A DNA stretch of 37,607 nucleotides from a virus, in IMG/VR virus record IMGVR_UViG_3300044712_002688, positions 1 through 37,607 of that record; one strand, written 5' to 3'. Below are positions 1 to 6,839 of the stretch, in pieces. The translations under genes and the position numbers were made by a program. A model generated the notes under the pieces. The model saw only the letters and a program-made list of their open reading frames with translations. It was not told where the DNA came from and searched no databases. Numbering within the stretch: the first letter of the stretch is position 1; every line of letters begins with the position of its first letter.

Positions 1-528
1 ATGAGTGACATGCAAACGATCGTCAGCGAGATATTGCGCGGGTATGCCCTGCACGAGTGGGGGACCCACGGTGTCGGGCACTGGGCCCGGGTCGCGGAGA
101 ACGGCCTGCGGATCGCCGAGGTCACCGGGGCCGACCGTGAGGTGGTGACGCTCTTCGCCCTCTTTCACGATTCGCGGCGGGTCAATGAGGACCGCGACCA
201 CGGTCACGGGCTGCGGGGAGGGGAGTTCGCGCGATCGTTGCGGGGCACGCTGATCGACCTGGACGACACCCGCTTCGACCTGCTCTTCGAGGCGTGCCGG
301 CGCCACACTGACCGGCAAACGACCGGCGACCCGACGCTACTGGCGTGCTGGGACGCGGACCGACTCGACCTGGGCCGGGTGGGAATCACCCCTGAGCCCG
401 GGCGTCTTTGCACCGATGCCGCCCGATGTTGGTTTCCGTGGGCCCACGCACGGGCTCAGGAGGACTTCCTGCCGGCCGACATACTGAAGTCATGGGGGCT
501 TCAACCCCCGGTACGCTCCGGCTGGTGA
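1..528 (+). CDS. HD-domain phosphohydrolase-like protein
   Basis: A 175-residue single-domain protein of the HD superfamily (metal-dependent phosphohydrolases). Visible are His27 in a GVGHWARV segment, the His56-Asp57 dyad in FHDSRR, a His-rich GHG stretch near 66-70, His102 in CRRHTD and Asp118/Asp120 in CWDADRLD, in the order expected of HD metal ligands. No partner domain is present, so the substrate cannot be told; small stand-alone HD proteins often act on nucleotides. It reads right and converges on the leftward cargo operon. It may be host sequence beside the prophage or a phage accessory gene. Its ATG is the first base of the window, so no promoter can be seen. Confidence 0.75.
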   Translation: MSDMQTIVSEILRGYALHEWGTHGVGHWARVAENGLRIAEVTGADREVVTLFALFHDSRRVNEDRDHGHGLRGGEFARSLRGTLIDLDDTRFDLLFEACRRHTDRQTTGDPTLLACWDADRLDLGRVGITPEPGRLCTDAARCWFPWAHARAQEDFLPADILKSWGLQPPVRSGW

Positions 529-736
529 CTACGCGGGGTGCTCCCCGGTCCGGCGGCACTCATGGGGCGACGGCAGGGCGAACATGCGCGTCTCGGTGAC
601 GGGGTGTGCCGGAAGGAGGGATGGAGGCGGCGACCGCCTATGAAAGACATGTCAAATATAATGGCGAATCAATGACTTGGCATACTCAGTCTCAGAACGA
701 TACCACCAATAATACCCCCGGCCGTCTTGGAATTGC
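529..736. other. Convergent intergenic gap
   Basis: This 208-base gap lies between the 3' ends of the HD gene and the leftward DUF5131 gene. It contains a small 5-bp GC hairpin (CGGGG, TGCT loop, CCCCG at 534-547) that could help end transcription, and an AT-richer patch around 650-715 that stands out from the GC-rich surroundings. An ATG at 621 opens a short frame into the DUF5131 gene, but its ribosome site abuts the start and the product resembles nothing recognised. I see no tRNA or clear attachment site. Confidence 0.4.
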
Positions 737-1477
737 TCAGAGAGCCAGCCCCACTTGCCCCTTGGCGCCTTTGCTGGGCATCTGATCCCAAGTCCGCCCC
801 TCGAGCGAACGGCCGGCGCTCTTCTTTCGAACGCCGCCCCACTGCTTGAAGAAGAACGGCACCTCAGCGGCCAGACACTGGTCCCGAATCCCCGTCACCC
901 ACTCGGCCTTCACGGGCCGAGCTCCCGGACCCGACTCTCCGCCGACGATCACCCAGTCGATCCCCGCGAGGTCCAGGTCAGGCAGGGGGCCAAGCAGCGG
1001 CTCCAGGGACAGGAACTTCACGAAGGCCCGGGACGCCCTCAGGTCATCGATCCGGCCCAGGCACTTGGCGTTCTCGACAGAGACCCCCATCCAGATGTGT
1101 TCGGCCCAGGGGAGAACTCCATCGAGATCCCGCAGCCTAGCGGAGCGCTTGGTCAGGATCTGGTACTGGTGCCAGTTGGCGCCGTTCATCGTGTCGAACA
1201 CCCGCTGGATGAACGCGGTAGGCACAGCGTCATGGAACAGATCGCTCATGGAGTTCACGAAGAGCCGCTGGGGCGCCCTGAGCTTGGAGGGCATGTCCAG
1301 CGTGTGCTCGTGCATGGATACCTGAAAGCCTTGGGCGTAGTTCTGTTGCCCCATGGCCTTGAGCCGCTTGGCCATCCGCTCGGCGTAGCAGTTGGAGCAC
1401 CCAGCGCTGATTTTGGTGCAGCCGGTTACGGGGTTCCAGGTGGACTCAGTCCACTCGATGCTTGATCCGATAGCCAC
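737..1477 (-). CDS. DUF5131 (phage Gp37/Gp68 family) three-Cys-motif protein
   Basis: This 246-residue protein belongs to the phage Gp37/Gp68 (DUF5131) family. Its N-terminus has the signature WTESTWNPVTGC followed by a C-x6-C-x2-C cluster (Cys20, Cys27, Cys30), which resembles a radical-SAM-type iron-sulfur motif. Conserved stretches LTKRSARL (108-115), GGESGPGARP (179-188) and FFFKQWG (208-214) are typical of the family. The biochemical role is unknown; the family is known to occur beside TcmP proteins, as it does here. The start is GTG, with GGGAGGG just upstream. The gene overlaps the end of tcmP by 32 bases, so translation is probably coupled. It is the last gene of the repressor-led leftward operon. 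Confidence 0.85.
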   Translation of the reverse strand: MAIGSSIEWTESTWNPVTGCTKISAGCSNCYAERMAKRLKAMGQQNYAQGFQVSMHEHTLDMPSKLRAPQRLFVNSMSDLFHDAVPTAFIQRVFDTMNGANWHQYQILTKRSARLRDLDGVLPWAEHIWMGVSVENAKCLGRIDDLRASRAFVKFLSLEPLLGPLPDLDLAGIDWVIVGGESGPGARPVKAEWVTGIRDQCLAAEVPFFFKQWGGVRKKSAGRSLEGRTWDQMPSKGAKGQVGLAL

Positions 1478-2294
1478 CGGACATCCCTCCCGCCATGAAC
1501 TTCTTGAAAATCGAGCGGGCGATCTTGGCCCCCGTCTGATTCGGCGATGCGAACATCAGGTAATATACTACTGCATTCTTGCTGTTTCGCATAGGCAGCG
1601 GATCAACGACGTAGTCGAATCCGGCGACTTCTCTCAGTCTGCTTGCGTATGCCTGGACAATCGTCTCATTTGATGCCTTCTCATCCATGTCCCCGAAAAG
1701 GCCTGGCGTTGACACTGTTGCCGCCTCCCTCCAGCTTCCATCGCCCCAGAACCGGTTCATGCGAGCGATCTGGGCCTCGTCGGGTTGCCCGCGGAGGGGA
1801 TTCATGTTGGCGTCCATGATCGAGAAGTTCAGGAAGATCTCGATGCTCTTCATCTTCCCCGCAGTCTCCACCACCTCCCAGTTGGGATTCAACCCATAGG
1901 GGTCAAGTAGGCAAAGACCGCGCCGGTAGTCACTGTATGCGCACTTCGGGAATACGTTATTGAGCAGGACATCATTGCAGTCGCCTCGGTACACCGAAAC
2001 GTCGGTGCGATCACCTGCGAGTTGCCTTAGGCGATCGGCCTTCCTTCCGTCCATGTCGATGAAATGGTAGTGAGAGAAGGGGCTCTGCAGCGCGATGAGC
2101 GGGCTACCTTCAATCTCTTCACCGGTTGACTTGGCAATATGAGTTCCTGCGCCCGCGAATCCATCGATGAACGCGTGGTGCCTGATGACCGATTGCCTTC
2201 GCAGGATCGCCGCATAGGCCGCAGAGTACTCCCGGATGATCTGGAGCTTGATCTCGGTCCAGTGCCCAACCTCGTCCAACCTCACGTCACGCAT
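1446..2294 (-). CDS. tcmP: Three-Cys-motif partner protein TcmP
   Basis: A 282-residue protein matching the TcmP family, named for its genomic pairing with the three-Cys DUF5131 protein encoded directly downstream. It looks like a Rossmann-fold methyltransferase derivative: DGFAGAGTH (44-52) resembles a cofactor-binding motif I, EGSPLIAL (62-69) and FIDMD (78-82) follow, and LLDPYGLN (129-136) sits where methyltransferases carry their catalytic DPPY-like loop. The opening GHWTEIKLQIIREY is also typical. Target and reaction are unknown. It starts 6 bases after the RES gene and overlaps DUF5131, so the three are clearly co-translated. Base composition is lower in GC than in the structural genes, which suggests later acquisition. 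Confidence 0.85.
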   Translation of the reverse strand: MRDVRLDEVGHWTEIKLQIIREYSAAYAAILRRQSVIRHHAFIDGFAGAGTHIAKSTGEEIEGSPLIALQSPFSHYHFIDMDGRKADRLRQLAGDRTDVSVYRGDCNDVLLNNVFPKCAYSDYRRGLCLLDPYGLNPNWEVVETAGKMKSIEIFLNFSIMDANMNPLRGQPDEAQIARMNRFWGDGSWREAATVSTPGLFGDMDEKASNETIVQAYASRLREVAGFDYVVDPLPMRNSKNAVVYYLMFASPNQTGAKIARSIFKKFMAGGMSGGYRIKHRVD

Positions 2295-2300
2295 GCCGGG

Positions 2301-2822
2301 TTACTCCGTTCTCGCGTCATCTGAACTTTCATGCGGGGTCATGAAATCATCTCCAAACGCCTGGCTATCGCGCGGAAGTAGGCAAAGGCAGTAGCCTATC
2401 TCACCAATTTGGGCCAGCTTCTGACTCTGATAGAAGATTGCAGACAGAGGATACTTTTCAGTCAAATAGGTTGACAGGCTCTGACAGATTGCATGTCCGC
2501 CCTGTTCGCCAGTCACAGTCAACACAGATGTGAGTTCCTTATCCTCCGCAAATGCCACCAGGTCAAATGCAGTCACTTCCTGAGGCCTGACCCTGTAGAG
2601 CATGAGCGGACTATTATCTGGGACCTCAGCCTGTGCACAGGCCGTGCCACTTGCGAAGTAGAGACCCGACTGCCCATCAGTGTTAAACCTGCCGGCACGC
2701 ATCGAGGCGCCGTATGGGTCCGTCGGGTAACGGTATGACACCCAGTCGCCATTGATCGCAATCTTCCTCGTGTACTGCATGACTGTGTCCGGATCCAGAA
2801 TGTATTCCCAGTCGATCGCCAT
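2301..2822 (-). CDS. RES-domain protein (putative NAD+-degrading toxin)
   Basis: This 173-residue protein has the landmarks of the RES domain, named for conserved Arg, Glu and Ser: Arg45 in AGRFN, Tyr55 in GLYFAS, Glu66 in ACAQAEV and Ser133 in IFYQSQK. RES toxins of RES-Xre modules are known to degrade NAD+ by phosphorolysis; applying that here is inference. No Xre/MbcA-type antitoxin lies next to it; its neighbours are an HsdR-N protein upstream and TcmP downstream. A longer frame begins at 2984, but the start at 2822 has a good GGAGAGGGG site, and the extra N-terminal residues are low-complexity and overlap the upstream gene. It could be a toxin, a defence effector or a domesticated enzyme. 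Confidence 0.75.
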   Translation of the reverse strand: MAIDWEYILDPDTVMQYTRKIAINGDWVSYRYPTDPYGASMRAGRFNTDGQSGLYFASGTACAQAEVPDNSPLMLYRVRPQEVTAFDLVAFAEDKELTSVLTVTGEQGGHAICQSLSTYLTEKYPLSAIFYQSQKLAQIGEIGYCLCLLPRDSQAFGDDFMTPHESSDDARTE

Positions 2823-2884
2823 GATTCCCCCTCTCCTACTCCCCCTCCGCCGCGAAGAGCAGGCCCTGGTGACCGGGCCGGCTG

Positions 2885-3688
2885 CTACGCCTGTGGTTCC
2901 GCTGGGCATCCCGGTTCGGGGACAGTCGGACGGCCTCCCTTGGGCGCTCGCTTCTTTTTGGCCGAGCACTTCTTGATCTTGCACTGGACCTTCACGGCCT
3001 CGTCACCCTCGAGCACGTCCCGCTTGATGACCTCGGCCAGGAGGATCTTCTCGATCTCCTCGTTGCTGACCTTGTTCCCGGGAGCCAGGCTCTTCATCTC
3101 CTTGCGGATGGCATCGAGGACAGTCTTGGTCTGAAGGATGGCGCCAATCACGAACCGGTTGACGTTCTGCTGCCGTTCGTAAAACTCGTCGATGGCGGCC
3201 TTGTTGAGACCCTCCCGGCAGAGCAAGAAGAGCCGGCACTGTTCCTCCTGGCTCCGAGGATTCATGGCGAGGAGATCGAAGGTGCAGGCGAGCTCGTGGG
3301 AAATCGGCTGCTCGAACTTGATCCGGTAGATCTCCCAGATGATGCCGTTGGTCAGGACCACCCAAGGGATCCCCTCGTTGGCGCCGTAGTTGACCGCCTG
3401 GCGAAGGTGGTTGTCCTTCAGGTCCATGCCGATGGCCTTGACCTCGATGAGGTATTGGATCTTGCTGTTGACCTTCACCGCCAGGTCGCAGAAGGTCCCG
3501 CGGATGCACTGCTCGCTGGTCAGCTCGGTGTATTTATCGAACCCGAAAACGTGGGCGAGGATGTCCTTGATGATGGTGACCGTGTCGGTCTCATTGACGT
3601 CCCGGTCGCGGGCCGCTTGGAGAACTCGCTGGAATGCGGTCACCTCTCTTGCAAGACGGTCTGACACCTTCTTTGGGATCTTGAACAT
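2885..3688 (-). CDS. Orphan type I restriction HsdR N-terminal-like nuclease domain protein
   Basis: This 267-residue protein resembles the N-terminal endonuclease domain of type I restriction subunit R (HSDR_N), without the helicase motor. Residues 35-125 hold a PD-(D/E)XK-like core: Asp68 in CDLAVKV, then Glu82-x-Lys84 in YLIEVKA, followed by QAVNYGANEG and WVVLTNGIIWEIYRI, which are typical of the family. The C-terminus (from about 225) is Lys-rich and ends in a Pro-rich tail. No hsdM or hsdS gene is present in the window. It follows the thermonuclease gene by 11 bases with an AGGAGG site. Stand-alone members of this type are common in phages and mobile elements, and their role is not established. 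Confidence 0.75.
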   Translation of the reverse strand: MFKIPKKVSDRLAREVTAFQRVLQAARDRDVNETDTVTIIKDILAHVFGFDKYTELTSEQCIRGTFCDLAVKVNSKIQYLIEVKAIGMDLKDNHLRQAVNYGANEGIPWVVLTNGIIWEIYRIKFEQPISHELACTFDLLAMNPRSQEEQCRLFLLCREGLNKAAIDEFYERQQNVNRFVIGAILQTKTVLDAIRKEMKSLAPGNKVSNEEIEKILLAEVIKRDVLEGDEAVKVQCKIKKCSAKKKRAPKGGRPTVPEPGCPAEPQA

Positions 3689-3699
3689 TCAGCCTCCTT

Positions 3700-4221
3700 T
3701 CACTGGCCAGATTCTTGGGTGATTTCCTTCCCCGCGGCCTTGGCCCGGCGCCACTCCCACGGCGGGATGGGATCCTTGTCGAACCACAGACCGCACTTGA
3801 TCTCCCGGGCTTTCTGCTCGAGCTGCTTGAGCACCTGGTCCTCGGAGTACCGCCGGAACCACCAGGCGAAGCCGGCCCGGACGATCTCCTGGTTGAGGGA
3901 CTTCCCGTCGGGCAGCAGGACATCTGCGACGGTCCTGCCGTACTTGTCCAGGCTGGTCTCCTTGACGGTGACCATCTGACCGAAGGCGGCCATGGCCGTC
4001 CACTGCTTCGCCTTCGTCCCAAATGCCTGCCCCTTCTCGGGAGAATCGACGCCATTCAGTCTGATGTCGATCTCCGTCTTCTCCCGAAGGACTACGATCG
4101 TGTCCCCATCCTTGATGCCGATCACCTCGGCCGGGAAGGTCTCGAAGATGACGGCGCCGGCGGGGGTGGCCAGGGTCATCGCGGACAGAAAGATGAACCA
4201 GACTATTGCCCTGCGAACCAT
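3700..4221 (-). CDS. Secreted thermonuclease-like (SNase) protein
   Basis: A 173-residue protein with a staphylococcal-nuclease (OB-fold) domain behind a cleavable-looking signal peptide (residues 1-23, ending near PAGA). Catalytic-site signatures are present: IKDGDTI (Asp38/Asp40), IRLNGVDSPE (Arg54, Asp59, Glu62) and DKYGRT (Arg96), then LNQEIVRAGFAWWFRRYS. Such enzymes cleave DNA or RNA with calcium outside the cytoplasm. The start ATG directly follows the stop of the BamE-like gene, so translation is probably coupled. An exported nuclease expressed from a prophage could degrade incoming or environmental DNA; that role is inferred. Confidence 0.85.
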   Translation of the reverse strand: MVRRAIVWFIFLSAMTLATPAGAVIFETFPAEVIGIKDGDTIVVLREKTEIDIRLNGVDSPEKGQAFGTKAKQWTAMAAFGQMVTVKETSLDKYGRTVADVLLPDGKSLNQEIVRAGFAWWFRRYSEDQVLKQLEQKAREIKCGLWFDKDPIPPWEWRRAKAAGKEITQESGQ

Positions 4222-4713
4222 CTATTGCTTCTCGTCCCAGCCGACGACGACACCATTGTCGAGAGTGACCCTGAGTTTGAACTTCTTTCCGCCAGCGGGG
4301 AAGTATTTCCAGGTGCTCTTCTTCTTGGTCTTCAGTACCTTCTCGTCGATATCGACGGGAGGCCCGAGAGAGTCCCGCAGTTGTTCTTCGGTCTCCCCTA
4401 CCCAGATGGTGCGACTCAGGATCTTGTCGACGATGCTCTCGTCGTGGTACTTCTCGATGAGCGCTGCCTTGCGTTGTTCGGCCTCCGCCACTCTTCTCTC
4501 GGCTTGCCTGACAGCTTCCTCTTGCTTCTCTTTGCTGGTAGCCGATGTGTGCCAAAACCACGCACCTGCGACCAGAATCCCAAGCACAATTATTGGGATG
4601 ATTCCGACAGACTTGATCAAGAAATAGCCGAGCGCGATGGGGATGCCGATGGCGGCCAGGATGATGAACAGGCCGATCTCGGCTTTGGTTGATCTTCGCG
4701 TTCTTCTCGCCAT
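4222..4713 (-). CDS. Membrane protein with C-terminal BamE/SmpA-like domain
   Basis: A 163-residue protein with two hydrophobic segments (about 11-34 and 37-55), a charged coiled-coil stretch (58-88) rich in Glu, Ala and Arg, and a C-terminal segment (WVGETEEQLRDSLGPP, then a GW near the end) resembling the BamE/SmpA/OmlA fold. The function is unknown. I chose the ATG at 4713 rather than the one at 4728 because GGAGGGG lies 6 bases before it. It is the fourth gene after the repressor in the leftward operon and abuts the thermonuclease gene without a gap, which suggests an envelope-linked function shared by the two. Confidence 0.65.
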   Translation of the reverse strand: MARRTRRSTKAEIGLFIILAAIGIPIALGYFLIKSVGIIPIIVLGILVAGAWFWHTSATSKEKQEEAVRQAERRVAEAEQRKAALIEKYHDESIVDKILSRTIWVGETEEQLRDSLGPPVDIDEKVLKTKKKSTWKYFPAGGKKFKLRVTLDNGVVVGWDEKQ

Positions 4714-4821
4714 CAGCATCCCCTCCATGACCAGATCATGCGGCCGACGCCAATTTCTGTCTCATTCTTCTTCCTCGACAGGCACCTGCGCCGGCACCCC
4801 GGCGGATTGGATTGGCTTCAA

Positions 4822-5469
4822 TCAAGGCTCCTGGTTGAGCGCCTTCTTGGCGGCCAGGTACTTCGAGAACAGGGCCTCACGTTCATCGCACGCCGAGCAT
4901 TTGATTCCAGCGAGCGAATCTCCCTTGCAGTCAGGACACGACCGCCGGCGATCGGTCGGCATCAAGGGGACCAGCTTCTTGAGCGAAGATCGATTCTCGT
5001 CAGTCAAGGAGCAGAGGAACTTCTCAGCCGATGCCGGATCAGCCGGGGGTTGCTCAATTCTTGGCGGGTCAGGAGTCTTCTCTATCGCTGGGAGATCCCG
5101 GCCGCAGAACCGGCAGACCTTCGCCTCGGCCTTTATGGTTTCGGCACAGAAGGGGCAGGTCTTGGAATCAGGCTTCGGCTGGCACCAATCTCCTGGGCGC
5201 TGATGGGTCGGGGCGGTATTGCCTTTCGGCGTGTGGACGGCTGCCTGACACTTCGGGCAGCGCGTTGCTTCAGGGCTGATCTTCTCGCGGCAATAAGGGC
5301 AGATTACCCGGTCGCCGCTGCTGAGTGCCGTGATGAGCCAGCCAATTGGACCGAGCAACATTCCGATCAGGCAACCGCCGGTCCCCTCTCCCTTACCTTT
5401 GCCGATCATATAGCCAATGAGTCCCATGATGGGCGCCCCGATGATGAAATACCCGATCAGTTCTGCCAC
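4822..5469 (-). CDS. Membrane protein with multiple zinc ribbons
   Basis: This 215-residue protein combines an N-terminal membrane anchor (two Gly-rich hydrophobic segments at about 4-23 and 33-50) with three four-Cys clusters: Cys57/60/71/74 (CPYC and CPKC), Cys105/108/119/122 (CPFC and CRFC) and Cys178/181/191/194 (CPDC and CSAC). Such zinc-ribbon hairpins usually mediate protein or nucleic-acid contacts. The last ribbon is followed by a helical Lys/Ala-rich tail. The start is GTG with GGGAGGG upstream. No enzymatic motif is seen. It sits between another zinc-ribbon membrane protein and the BamE-like gene in the repressor-led operon. Confidence 0.65.
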   Translation of the reverse strand: MAELIGYFIIGAPIMGLIGYMIGKGKGEGTGGCLIGMLLGPIGWLITALSSGDRVICPYCREKISPEATRCPKCQAAVHTPKGNTAPTHQRPGDWCQPKPDSKTCPFCAETIKAEAKVCRFCGRDLPAIEKTPDPPRIEQPPADPASAEKFLCSLTDENRSSLKKLVPLMPTDRRRSCPDCKGDSLAGIKCSACDEREALFSKYLAAKKALNQEP

Positions 5470-5512
5470 ATTGCCCTCCCTCTACCACTCCCTCCAGGAC
5501 CAAATGACCCTT

Positions 5513-6094
5513 CTAGTAGGCCTTCGATATCCAACACCTCATGGATTCAAAGTCGGCGCCATTCAACTCGACCGGTATCTCCAGGGTCCCCTTGAAACCG
5601 GGAACAATCGGACCATATTCGTGACTGAAAAAGCCTCGGAAGTTCGTGCCGATCTTCTGTTCTTCCTTGCCCATGGCGTCGCACTGGATGGTGACACCGC
5701 CGGCAAATGAATTGGCTGATGAGTTTTCGTACGATACGAGGGCGTATCCGTAGTCGATCTTGGCGTCCTCCCATACTCTCTCGACCTTGATTTCCCCCTT
5801 CTCTTGTAGCTCTCTCGCCTTCTTCCCAGCGGCCAGGTCTGCATCAACCCTGGCCAGCAGCTCGTCGGTCTCACGGATCAACTTGTTGTGACGGTATTGC
5901 CAGTAGATCCTTCTGCCGTATGTCCAACCTGCCAATCCGACAACCAGAACAATCACCAGCCCAACGATGAATCCTCGGCGCACCGAAGGGACTGGCGGTT
6001 TAGGTGGCGGTTCAGGCTTTGCCCCGCAGTTTGGGCAAGCCACCGCTTCAGTCGAAACATCTTTTCCGCACTCGCGGCATTTGATGAGCGCCAT
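5513..6094 (-). CDS. Zinc-ribbon, single-pass membrane protein
   Basis: A 193-residue protein opening with a zinc ribbon (Cys6, Cys9, Cys20, Cys23), then a Pro-rich linker, one transmembrane helix at about 41-59, a charged helical stretch (60-105) and a C-terminal domain of about 85 residues likely outside the cytoplasm, resembling FxLYD-type domains only loosely. Function unknown. It begins 11 bases after the stop of the repressor gene with an AGGAGGGG site, so it is almost certainly on the repressor transcript and made in lysogens. Together with the next gene it forms a pair of ribbon-plus-membrane proteins that could act as a sensor or envelope modifier. Confidence 0.65.
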   Translation of the reverse strand: MALIKCRECGKDVSTEAVACPNCGAKPEPPPKPPVPSVRRGFIVGLVIVLVVGLAGWTYGRRIYWQYRHNKLIRETDELLARVDADLAAGKKARELQEKGEIKVERVWEDAKIDYGYALVSYENSSANSFAGGVTIQCDAMGKEEQKIGTNFRGFFSHEYGPIVPGFKGTLEIPVELNGADFESMRCWISKAY

Positions 6095-6105
6095 GACCCC
6101 TCCTA

Positions 6106-6741
6106 TCAGACCTTCGTCGTGATCCGGGTGATCCGGTAGGCAACGAACGTCTCCCCGGCTGGCACGATTATGCTCTGGTAATCCGGGTTGATCGGCCGCA
6201 GTTCTACGCTCCCGTCGTCCCTCTTGAAGAACTTCTTCACCGTGACCCCGTTGTCGCGGTGCCGTGCAAAGACGATATCCCCGTTGTTGACCGCCTGCCC
6301 GGGCTCGACCAGGAGGAGGTCGCCGGGTTCGACACGACGGGACTTGGAGTAGGGGCCGGTCATTGAGTCCCCTTCGGCCACAACGAAGAAGGCATGAGGA
6401 TCATCTGTCCGCATGGGCTCGTATCCATGGGCCACGCCGACGGGGTAATCGAGGTCGGTGGCGTCCTTCCAGTTTCCGCAGGCCGCAACGTTGATGACCG
6501 GTACCTGGCGGATGCCGGAAGACTCTTCAGGGACTTTGCCATGCAGGAGCCATCGTGAATCGACATTGAGTGCCGTGGCCAGTCGTTCGAGCTGGTCTTG
6601 ATCAGGCCGGCGGCCGTTCAGGTAGTACTGGATCAAGCGTTCGGAAATGCCTGTCGCCTGGGCCAAGCGGCGTTTGTCGCCTCGGTTGGAAAGTAGACCG
6701 CGTAGCCTGTCTGAAAAGGCCTTCCCTTCAGGCTCCTTCAA
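6106..6741 (-). CDS. CI/LexA-type prophage repressor (HTH + S24 peptidase)
   Basis: This 211-residue lysogeny repressor has an N-terminal XRE helix-turn-helix (about 10-60) and a C-terminal S24 self-cleavage domain. The predicted scissile bond is Cys88-Gly89 in NVAACGNW, with nucleophile Ser126 in EGDSMTGP and general base Lys169 in GVTVKKFF. The Gly-to-Ser (37) and Ser-to-Lys (43) spacings equal those of lambda CI, which supports RecA-stimulated autocleavage and SOS induction. The start is TTG, with a GGAGG site 9 bases upstream that lies inside an inverted repeat likely bound by the repressor. It diverges from the Cro-like gene and heads the leftward cargo operon. Confidence 0.9.
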   Translation of the reverse strand: MKEPEGKAFSDRLRGLLSNRGDKRRLAQATGISERLIQYYLNGRRPDQDQLERLATALNVDSRWLLHGKVPEESSGIRQVPVINVAACGNWKDATDLDYPVGVAHGYEPMRTDDPHAFFVVAEGDSMTGPYSKSRRVEPGDLLLVEPGQAVNNGDIVFARHRDNGVTVKKFFKRDDGSVELRPINPDYQSIIVPAGETFVAYRITRITTKV

Positions 6742-6747
6742 GAAAGA

Positions 6748-6759
6748 GAACCTCCGTTC
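6748..6759. promoter_or_regulatory. Putative repressor operator 1 (GAAC-N4-GTTC)
   Basis: An inverted repeat with half-sites GAAC and GTTC around a 4-base centre (CTCC). It matches the half-sites of the second operator 32 bases away. It covers the Shine-Dalgarno region of the repressor gene on the minus strand, so binding here could give negative autoregulation of the repressor and its cargo operon. The assignment rests on symmetry and position only. Confidence 0.55.
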
Positions 6760-6768
6760 ACTTTTCTA

Positions 6769-6797
6769 TTGACATGATGGAACGCGCGTTCTATATT
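6769..6797 (+). promoter_or_regulatory. Rightward early promoter (PR-like)
   Basis: A near-consensus sigma70 promoter: TTGACA at 6769-6774, a 17-base spacer, and TATATT at 6792-6797. It points to the Cro-like gene at 6840 and should drive the whole early region. Operator 2 fills the spacer between the two boxes, an ideal place for repression. No equally good leftward promoter for the repressor gene is visible, so that promoter may be weak or need activation. Confidence 0.85.
6780..6791. promoter_or_regulatory. Putative repressor operator 2 (GAAC-GCGC-GTTC)
   Basis: A perfect 12-base palindrome between the -35 and -10 boxes of the rightward promoter, sharing its half-sites with operator 1. 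Centre-to-centre spacing is 32 bases, about three helical turns, which would put two dimers on the same face of the DNA and allow cooperative binding. Confidence 0.7.
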
Positions 6798-6808
6798 CCT
6801 TCCCGTAA

Positions 6809-6821
6809 GTGATTCTATCAC
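6809..6821. promoter_or_regulatory. Third inverted repeat in the Cro leader (GTGAT-TCT-ATCAC)
   Basis: A perfect 5-3-5 inverted repeat just downstream of the expected transcription start and just before the GGAGGGAGGGG ribosome site of the Cro-like gene. Its half-sites differ from the GAAC/GTTC operators, so it may bind another regulator such as the Cro-like protein itself. Evidence is symmetry and location only. Confidence 0.45.
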
Positions 6822-6839
6822 GGAGGGAGGGGTGAGCAA

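Noticed and set aside
621-785. Short rightward frame in the convergent gap
   Set aside because: Its purine-rich ribosome site touches the ATG and it runs into the DUF5131 gene; no sign of selection as a protein.
755-1465. Long rightward open frame opposite DUF5131
   Set aside because: It is the antisense of a gene with clear family motifs; the product is Pro/Leu/Gly-rich without a recognisable fold and has no ribosome site.
3689-4692. Long open frames overlapping the SNase and BamE-like genes on both strands (leftward 3689-4561, rightward 3715-4692)
   Set aside because: They are shadows of two genes with strong motifs and a signal peptide; their products are Arg/Gly/Asp-biased low-complexity sequences.
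6742-6800. Leftward repressor promoter
   Set aside because: Several AT-rich hexamers exist, but none has both boxes at 16-18 bases; I do not call it although a promoter must exist.
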